Positions 7,173 through 11,816 of a stretch of 14,157 nucleotides of DNA are shown here, in pieces. Source of the DNA: Ignavibacteria bacterium (GTDB taxonomy: Bacteria > Bacteroidota > Ignavibacteria > UBA10030 > UBA6906); contig JAOUDE010000024.1 in assembly GCA_029859455.1 (NCBI GenBank), positions 1-14,157 on the forward strand, read 5' to 3'. How positions within the stretch are numbered: position 1 is the stretch's first letter; every line of letters begins with the position of its first letter. A program made the position numbers and the translations under genes. Below the pieces are notes generated by a model. It did not search any database. It was not told the origin of the DNA and was given only the letters and a program-made list of their open reading frames with translations.

Positions 7173-8360
7173 TCATGGAAAATACAGCCCCGCTGAACTT
7201 CCGACCCATTGCTTCCCCCTGTTCTGGTCTACTCCCATCATTTCTCCCCGGCCCATGCGGACAAGGTTGTTCACGGCGATCGGCTGGTCGTCAGGCCAGA
7301 AATACATCATTCGGATCTCACACTTGGTCTTTCCGTGCGGCGTATCCACCAGACCCTGATAGTCCACCTTCTCCTGCAGAATATAGTTCTGCCTGTCGGC
7401 CGCGGGGATGTTGTCAATGTCCTCTCTTGAGGGGTTCATCAAGACCCCGCTGCCGGCGAAGGAAAAGAGAGGCTTGAGGACCCATCCTTCCAGGTCCTTC
7501 GGCAACGAGCTGTCTGAAACGAACAGGGAACGCGGTACAGCAGGATGCTTCAGGAAGGGAATTGAGAACTTGCTCAGCGTAAAGTACCAGTTCGGGTGTC
7601 CCGCCCATTCCACATCGACATCATCGGAGAAATTGAACGGCAGTTCGGCGCCTGACCGGAGCACCTCGTCCGCAATCGTCCTGTTGTAGATCCTCCGGAT
7701 CTGAATCTTCTTCCCTTCGTGGCGGTAGAACAGCAGCCGGCCCTCCTTGATCAGATCACGCTTGTTCACCGTCCTGATTCCGCACACCCGGTCGGTCAGG
7801 ATAAAATCAACCCTCGTTTTCTGCAGATGGGGATCGAGTTCGAGCAGTACCACGTTCTCCGGATCGTGCGAACGGAGAATTACCTTCCGGAACATCTCGA
7901 AGTAGGTATCGGTGGTGAGTCCGCTCATCAGCGACGTCAGCGAGCGGGGAAGGTCGTACATCTCCCGGTACTGCTGCGTGAGCACTGTCTGATACACGAA
8001 CATGGTTGGGAACCCCTGCATCTCGATCAGCTTCGGAACCACCTGTCCGTTCCCATCAACGGTCAGTCCGAAATCGACGGCAACGAACAACGGATGCGGA
8101 TTCTCGTTCAGTGCGCGGAAACGGGCCGGGATAAGAGCCCTCGCCTGCTGAAGGACATCCTCCTGAGCCATCGCCTGAGTAATCAACTCCCTGCCATATG
8201 TGGCGATCGTCCGAACCAGGTCCGTCGGCAGGAACACGGGGGTCTCTGAAATCCTGAACGGAATGTGATCACCGCACAGGAAATCCATACGCCGCAGGAA
8301 CCGGGCGTAGTGTTCCTCTGTAAAGTTCATATTGAACTGCTTGCGGAGATCAGAAAGCAT
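7173..8360 (-). CDS. ATP-grasp-like ligase resembling glutathionylspermidine-synthase/circularly permuted ATP-grasp proteins
   Basis: A 395-aa protein predicted to form an amide or peptide bond using ATP. The N-terminal half has a pre-ATP-grasp look: FVAVDFGLTVDGNG (92-105) and VPKLIEMQGFPT (108-119) resemble the '.DF.....g...v.E.na...' stretch of glutathionylspermidine synthetase. RDLIKEGRLLFYRHEGKKI (201-219) with RRIYNRTI (222-229) resembles the strand-and-RRIdD region of circularly permuted ATP-grasp enzymes. The C-terminal half has a nucleotide-binding segment GWVLKPLFSFAGSGVLM (292-308), YILQEKVD (326-333), and an end block CEIRMMYFWP (347-356) to GKQWVGSSAGLYF. No signal peptide or membrane helix. 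Start taken as the ATG at 8360; no good Shine-Dalgarno precedes it, and Met11 is an alternative. 77 nt after the M29 gene. Substrates unknown; fold assignment moderate. Confidence 0.6.
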   Translation of the reverse strand: MLSDLRKQFNMNFTEEHYARFLRRMDFLCGDHIPFRISETPVFLPTDLVRTIATYGRELITQAMAQEDVLQQARALIPARFRALNENPHPLFVAVDFGLTVDGNGQVVPKLIEMQGFPTMFVYQTVLTQQYREMYDLPRSLTSLMSGLTTDTYFEMFRKVILRSHDPENVVLLELDPHLQKTRVDFILTDRVCGIRTVNKRDLIKEGRLLFYRHEGKKIQIRRIYNRTIADEVLRSGAELPFNFSDDVDVEWAGHPNWYFTLSKFSIPFLKHPAVPRSLFVSDSSLPKDLEGWVLKPLFSFAGSGVLMNPSREDIDNIPAADRQNYILQEKVDYQGLVDTPHGKTKCEIRMMYFWPDDQPIAVNNLVRMGRGEMMGVDQNRGKQWVGSSAGLYFP

Positions 8361-8437
8361 GAGGATGGTCAGGGAAATGTGGAAGGATCCATCGGCCGCA
8401 GGACAGAGTACCCATGCGGACTCAACCAGGACAACTG

Positions 8438-9454
8438 TCAGATGAGAAACTCTCCGCTCTTCATGATCCGGTGATCATCGATCCAGATGTCGAACTTCGT
8501 ACCGACCACATCGATATGCGTCGACGAACTCCAGTCCGCACCGGTGTGTTCAGCATAGGGGTGACCGAATGCGATGTGAACGCCGGGGATCTTTTCGTCC
8601 TGGAGGATCTGGCCGATCACATGACGGAGGTGGATATTCGTCCCGATGGCGAACTCCCCGACACGATCGCTGTTTCTGTCCGTATGGGTGTAGTCCCAGA
8701 ATTCCTTCTCGAGTTCCTTGTTCGAACAGACCGCGGTCACGATGCGGCTGTCCCTGATCGTGATGGTCAGCGGTGAAGAATCCATCAGGCCATACTTCGA
8801 ACAAAGATAATCACCCACGACCCCGTCGACTACGTAGGTACCATTCACATTCCTGGGGGCAGTCAGAACCTCCCCGCCGGGGAGGTTCCCCCATTTCTCG
8901 GCGGTGATGATTCCACTCGTTTTCAGCCATTTGAGCGAGGGAGAGAATTCCCCGGTAATATCGGTCCCTGCCGGAGTCGTGGCCCTGATCCGTTTTCCTT
9001 TTCGGGCAAGGTCGATCACCTTCCTGCTCAGCCGATCGACTTCATTGAAATCAGCTCGCATCCCTTCGTTCATGATCTGCCGGCTGACGTTGATCATATG
9101 ACCATGGCGCAGACCATGTTCACCGACCACCTTGGTCATCTGCATCCTGGTCCGGAGTTCTCCCGGCTGTCCCCAGGCAGCGTAGACGCTCACCTGGCTC
9201 GTGCGGAGGTCGTCGAGAATCGCCTCCGGCATCTCAGTATGAGGCCGTTTGCCAAAGTGTTCCAGCACAAACAGATTGCAGACTGCTCCCACTTTCTCCG
9301 CTTCGAGCTGAATGCTGACAGCGATATCATGTGTCTGCTCATCGGTGATGAGCGTGACTTTCTCTCCCTGCTGCACCTTGAGGCAGACATTGACCGCATT
9401 GTACGCGCCTTGCATCAATTCGTCATCCGTGAGAACATCTCTTTGATATGCCAT
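8438..9454 (-). CDS. M29-family metallopeptidase-like protein (aminopeptidase)
   Basis: A 338-aa cytosolic metalloenzyme related to thermophilic M29 aminopeptidases (AmpS, aminopeptidase T), which remove N-terminal residues. Candidate metal and catalytic residues are all visible: Glu195 in LPGGEV, Glu267 in VGEFAIGTN, His293 in VHIAFG, Tyr300, and His313/Asp315 in THIDVV. The N-terminal 130 residues form the usual alpha/beta domain. It is shorter than classical M29 enzymes (about 400 aa) and close in size to the related iron-dependent 2,5-dihydroxypyridine dioxygenase (NicX) branch, which shares the fold. The peptidase call is favoured here because the neighbours are peptide-bond-forming enzymes. 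ATG start preceded by GAGGAATT, 6 nt after the YbdK-type ligase stop: tight coupling. It could process or recycle the product of the ligases (inference). Confidence 0.8.
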   Translation of the reverse strand: MAYQRDVLTDDELMQGAYNAVNVCLKVQQGEKVTLITDEQTHDIAVSIQLEAEKVGAVCNLFVLEHFGKRPHTEMPEAILDDLRTSQVSVYAAWGQPGELRTRMQMTKVVGEHGLRHGHMINVSRQIMNEGMRADFNEVDRLSRKVIDLARKGKRIRATTPAGTDITGEFSPSLKWLKTSGIITAEKWGNLPGGEVLTAPRNVNGTYVVDGVVGDYLCSKYGLMDSSPLTITIRDSRIVTAVCSNKELEKEFWDYTHTDRNSDRVGEFAIGTNIHLRHVIGQILQDEKIPGVHIAFGHPYAEHTGADWSSSTHIDVVGTKFDIWIDDHRIMKSGEFLI

Positions 9455-9460
9455 AATTCC

Positions 9461-10597
9461 TCATCCGACCTTGGATGCGGAACCGACTTCCGCACCAAGG
9501 CCAACCTTGGTTTGTTCGATAATATAATCAACGACTGCTTTTAAGTCACCTGTTTCCTCAAAGACCCTCAGCTGCCGGTCCGCACCAGTCCCTTCCTTCA
9601 GAATCGACCTGACAGATTCGACTTCCTTCCTGCTCCCCAGCTGGTCCAATACAGGATCGACAAACTGAAGTAGTTCCTCTGTGAGATCGGACACAGACAC
9701 CTCGGTTTTCTTCCCGAAATCGATAAGCTTTCCATTAATCCCGTATCTGCTCGCCCGCCATTTGTTTTCCATGATCAGGGCACGGCGGTACAGGCGGAAT
9801 CCGAGATTCGACTTGTACAAACTGTACAACCTGGCAATAACGGCCTGCATCAACGCGGCAAGGGCGATGGTTTCATCGGCCCGCATCGGAATATCGCACA
9901 CCCGGAACTCGAGCGTCCCGAAGAAGGGATGGGGTCTGATATCCCACCAGATCTTCTTTGCATTATCGATACAGCCGGTTTTGATGAGCAGGTTCACGAA
10001 ATTTTCATATTCGCCCCAACTCTGAAAATAGTCGGGGATATTTGTCCTGGGAAATTTGTCGAAGACCTTGCACCGGTATGACATCAATCCTGTATTGCGA
10101 CCCATCCAGAAGGGGGAATTCGTTGAGAGAGCGAGGATGTGGGGAAGGAAGTACCGGGCAGCATTCATCAGATGGATCGCAGCCTCCTTGTCCTCCACGC
10201 CGATATGCACATGGAGGCCGAAAATCAGATTCGCCCTCGCCACCTGCTGCATATCCTCGACAATAGTTTTGTACCGGTCATCCGGGAAGATCCCCTGCGT
10301 TGTCCAGTCCGCAAACGGATGTGTCCCGACAGCAGCGAGTCGAAGTCCGTTCTCCTCCGCCAGCCGGACCATATGCTGCCGGAGTTCGATCACTTCAGCC
10401 CTTGCCTCTCCGATGTTCTTGCAGATACCGGTGCCAACCTCGACGACTGACTGATGCATTTCCGGTTTGACCCGTTCCGCAAGCTGCATCTTTCCCTTGG
10501 CGATGATCTCGGTGTGGACATGAGACCGCAGATCCCGGGTGACCGGGTCGACGGTCTGAAACTCCTCCTCGATACCAAGTGTGAATGTCGGCTCCAT
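9461..10597 (-). CDS. YbdK-type carboxylate-amine ligase (GCS2 family)
   Basis: A 378-aa ATP-dependent ligase of the glutamate-cysteine ligase 2 family, glutamine-synthetase-like fold. These enzymes couple an amino acid side-chain or alpha carboxylate to an amine; E. coli YbdK has only weak gamma-glutamylcysteine synthetase activity and its true substrate is unclear. Landmarks are FTLGIEEEF (5-13, metal-binding glutamates), VEVGT (52-56), GLHVHIG (127-133), SPFWMGRNTGLMSYR (161-175), and WWDIRPHPFFGTLEFRVCD (217-235), followed by ENKWRASRYG (277-286). Length is normal (about 370-380). ATG start with GGGGA just upstream that overlaps the preceding stop codon; 7 nt after the Lys-tailed ATP-grasp gene and 6 nt before the M29 gene. 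The position between two ligase and peptidase partners implies a shared pathway. Family call is firm, substrate unknown. Confidence 0.92.
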   Translation of the reverse strand: MEPTFTLGIEEEFQTVDPVTRDLRSHVHTEIIAKGKMQLAERVKPEMHQSVVEVGTGICKNIGEARAEVIELRQHMVRLAEENGLRLAAVGTHPFADWTTQGIFPDDRYKTIVEDMQQVARANLIFGLHVHIGVEDKEAAIHLMNAARYFLPHILALSTNSPFWMGRNTGLMSYRCKVFDKFPRTNIPDYFQSWGEYENFVNLLIKTGCIDNAKKIWWDIRPHPFFGTLEFRVCDIPMRADETIALAALMQAVIARLYSLYKSNLGFRLYRRALIMENKWRASRYGINGKLIDFGKKTEVSVSDLTEELLQFVDPVLDQLGSRKEVESVRSILKEGTGADRQLRVFEETGDLKAVVDYIIEQTKVGLGAEVGSASKVG

Positions 10598-10604
10598 GCG
10601 TCCC

Positions 10605-11621
10605 CTACTTTCCGGTTGTTTTCGCGCTCTTTTTTCGTACAGGTTTTTTCGTCACTGCCTTCTTCTCACCGTTCCCCTCACCGTTCCCCGAACCATGAAG
10701 GAAGGCGCCCCACCGGTAGTCCCTGGCCTGGTCTTTCGCACCGCTGGCTGCACGGTCAACCAGCATCCTGGCCACAGCATCAACAATCCATTCGAAGTTC
10801 TCCTGTCCCACCGAATGATAATCGGCATCGGGGGCAGGGTTCAGAAAATCGATCGCGTAAGGGATGCCGTCACGCACGGCAAATTCAACGGTGTTCAGGT
10901 CATAACCAAGTGCGCGGCAGAGGGTACGGCAGTCCTTCACGATCCGTGCTTTCAATGCAGGATCAGTGGGCGGCGCATCTCTGACGTACCGGCTCTCGAA
11001 CGGCTGACGCGGATCGTACGGCATGACATGGACTTCTTCCTGCCCGATCACATAGCAACGGAAATAACTGTCGAACTCGATCCCTTCCTGCAGGGTCATC
11101 ACCATATCCTGTGTCTGGTGATAGTAATGAAAGAAATCTCCTTCATTATGAATCTTGTAGACATGTTTCCAACCGCCGCCGCTGTACGGCTTCAGAAACG
11201 CGGGGAACCCCACATATTCAAAAACTTCATCCCAGGGAAGGGGAAACACCAGGTTGCGCATTGACTGCGAGGTTGTCTGCGGCGGGTGCCTGTGTGACGG
11301 AAGCAGAACTGTTTTCGGTGCCGCCACTCCGATTTTCGGCGCGAGCGCGTAGTTGAAATACTTGTCGTCGGCGGACCACCAGAACGGGTTGTTGATCACC
11401 TGCGCCCCATGGAGAATCGCGTGCTTCAGATATGAACGATAATAAGGAATGTCCTGACTGATTCGATCAAGAATGACGTCATATCCTGTAGGAGCATCCA
11501 TCCTGGTCACGCCGAGCTGGACAAACTCAGCCGTAACGCCGGCGTTCATTCCGTTAATTCGTTCCACCAGGGCGGGTGGGAATGTGGTCTCCATGCCAAA
11601 GAGGATACCTACTCGTTTCAT
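10605..11621 (-). CDS. ATP-grasp ligase (D-Ala-D-Ala ligase/RimK-like) with Lys-rich C-terminal tail
   Basis: A 338-aa soluble ligase predicted to activate a carboxylate as acyl phosphate and join it to an amine. It has an N-terminal pre-ATP-grasp domain (residues 1-100, opening KRVGILFGME), an ATP-binding Lys144 in FLKPYSGGGWKHV, Glu179 in LQEGIEF, and the metal-binding end strand VEFAVRDGIPYAIDFLNP (245-262) with E246, D258 and N261. Residues 311-338 are a low-complexity tail: a GNGEGNGE repeat, then eight Lys and one Arg in the last 19 residues, recalling the tails of bacterial histone-like proteins. First gene of the minus-strand train. ATG start with AGGAG (11628-11632) 6 nt upstream, a good ribosome site. 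D-Ala-D-Ala ligase (ddl) itself is unlikely because its Ser/Tyr and ENNT-type signatures are absent. Paired with the GCS2 enzyme it mirrors a GshA/GshB arrangement. Confidence 0.85.
   Translation of the reverse strand: MKRVGILFGMETTFPPALVERINGMNAGVTAEFVQLGVTRMDAPTGYDVILDRISQDIPYYRSYLKHAILHGAQVINNPFWWSADDKYFNYALAPKIGVAAPKTVLLPSHRHPPQTTSQSMRNLVFPLPWDEVFEYVGFPAFLKPYSGGGWKHVYKIHNEGDFFHYYHQTQDMVMTLQEGIEFDSYFRCYVIGQEEVHVMPYDPRQPFESRYVRDAPPTDPALKARIVKDCRTLCRALGYDLNTVEFAVRDGIPYAIDFLNPAPDADYHSVGQENFEWIVDAVARMLVDRAASGAKDQARDYRWGAFLHGSGNGEGNGEKKAVTKKPVRKKSAKTTGK
10665..10688. repeat. 12-bp perfect tandem duplication in the ATP-grasp tail
   Basis: CTCACCGTTCCC occurs twice in direct succession. It is in frame and encodes the GNGE-GNGE linker that leads into the Lys-rich tail (minus strand). 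This suggests a slippage-prone, length-variable linker. Only two copies. Confidence 0.8.
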
Positions 11622-11640
11622 ATCATACTCCTGATTGAGG

Positions 11641-11668
11641 AAGAAACAGAGGGCCTCGAAGCCCCCTG
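11641..11668 (-). terminator. terminator-like hairpin in the leader of the ligase operon
   Basis: On the minus strand an 8-base arm CAGGGGGC pairs with GCCCTCTG (one mismatch) around the loop TTCGAG, then TTTCTT follows. It lies only about 9 nt before the AGGAG of the ATP-grasp gene and downstream of the candidate promoter. It is either a second terminator for the T9SS-protein transcript or an attenuator or 5' stability structure of the ligase operon. I cannot decide which. Confidence 0.5.
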
Positions 11669-11721
11669 AACAGTATCAACGTGTCAGAATATCGGGGTTG
11701 TTAGGGCAGAAGTGCATTTAC

Positions 11722-11750
11722 TATATAGAGAAAATGGTCCGGAGAATCAA
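11722..11750 (-). promoter_or_regulatory. candidate promoter of the ligase/peptidase operon
   Basis: On the minus strand TTGATT (11750-11745) and TATATA (11727-11722) are separated by exactly 17 nt, close to the sigma-70 pattern. The first gene's ATG at 11621 is about 93 nt downstream of the expected start point. The -35 element falls in the loop of the upstream gene's terminator. If the host uses the Bacteroidota -33/-7 promoter type this match would be less meaningful. Confidence 0.45.
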
Positions 11751-11764
11751 GAAACCTCCGGGCC
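11731..11764 (-). terminator. intrinsic terminator of the T9SS-sorted Asp-box protein gene
   Basis: On the minus strand GGCCCGGAG pairs with CTCCGGACC (9-base arms, one C-A mismatch, six perfect inner pairs) around an 11-nt loop, followed by ATTTTCTC. It begins 52 nt after the TAA at 11819-11817. Orientation is set by the T-rich side. Confidence 0.7.
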
Positions 11765-11816
11765 GGGCGCTGACTTCTCAATAGTACACATGGATGGAAT
11801 GATCACTTTCCGTTCG

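Noticed and set aside
6564..7196. 210-codon plus-strand open frame opposite the RskA-like gene
   Set aside because: Low-complexity Arg/Pro-rich translation with no domain; spans two real minus-strand genes and the gap between them.
7719..8249. 176-codon plus-strand open frame opposite the second ATP-grasp-like gene
   Set aside because: His/Arg/Gln-rich antisense translation, no domain and no ribosome site of note.
8361..8437. Small gene or regulatory element in the 77-nt gap between the M29 and second ATP-grasp-like genes
   Set aside because: No good ribosome site, hairpin with T-run or conserved-looking short frame was seen.
10665..10688. The 12-bp tandem repeat as a minisatellite or mobile element mark
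   Set aside because: Only two copies and in frame within a coding linker; a simple slippage duplication explains it.
10581..11264. 227-codon plus-strand open frame opposite the Lys-tailed ATP-grasp gene
   Set aside because: Antisense to a gene with clear family motifs; the translation shows no recognisable domain, and the high GC content makes long antisense frames common.
10605..11621. D-alanine-D-alanine ligase (ddl) for cell-wall synthesis
   Set aside because: ATP-grasp fold is shared but ddl substrate-binding signatures are not visible, and no mur genes are nearby.
11676..11717. Possible 13-codon leader peptide (MHFCPNNPDILTR) before the leader hairpin
   Set aside because: Its ATG falls at about the predicted transcription start, leaving no ribosome site, and it has no run of one amino acid typical of attenuator peptides.
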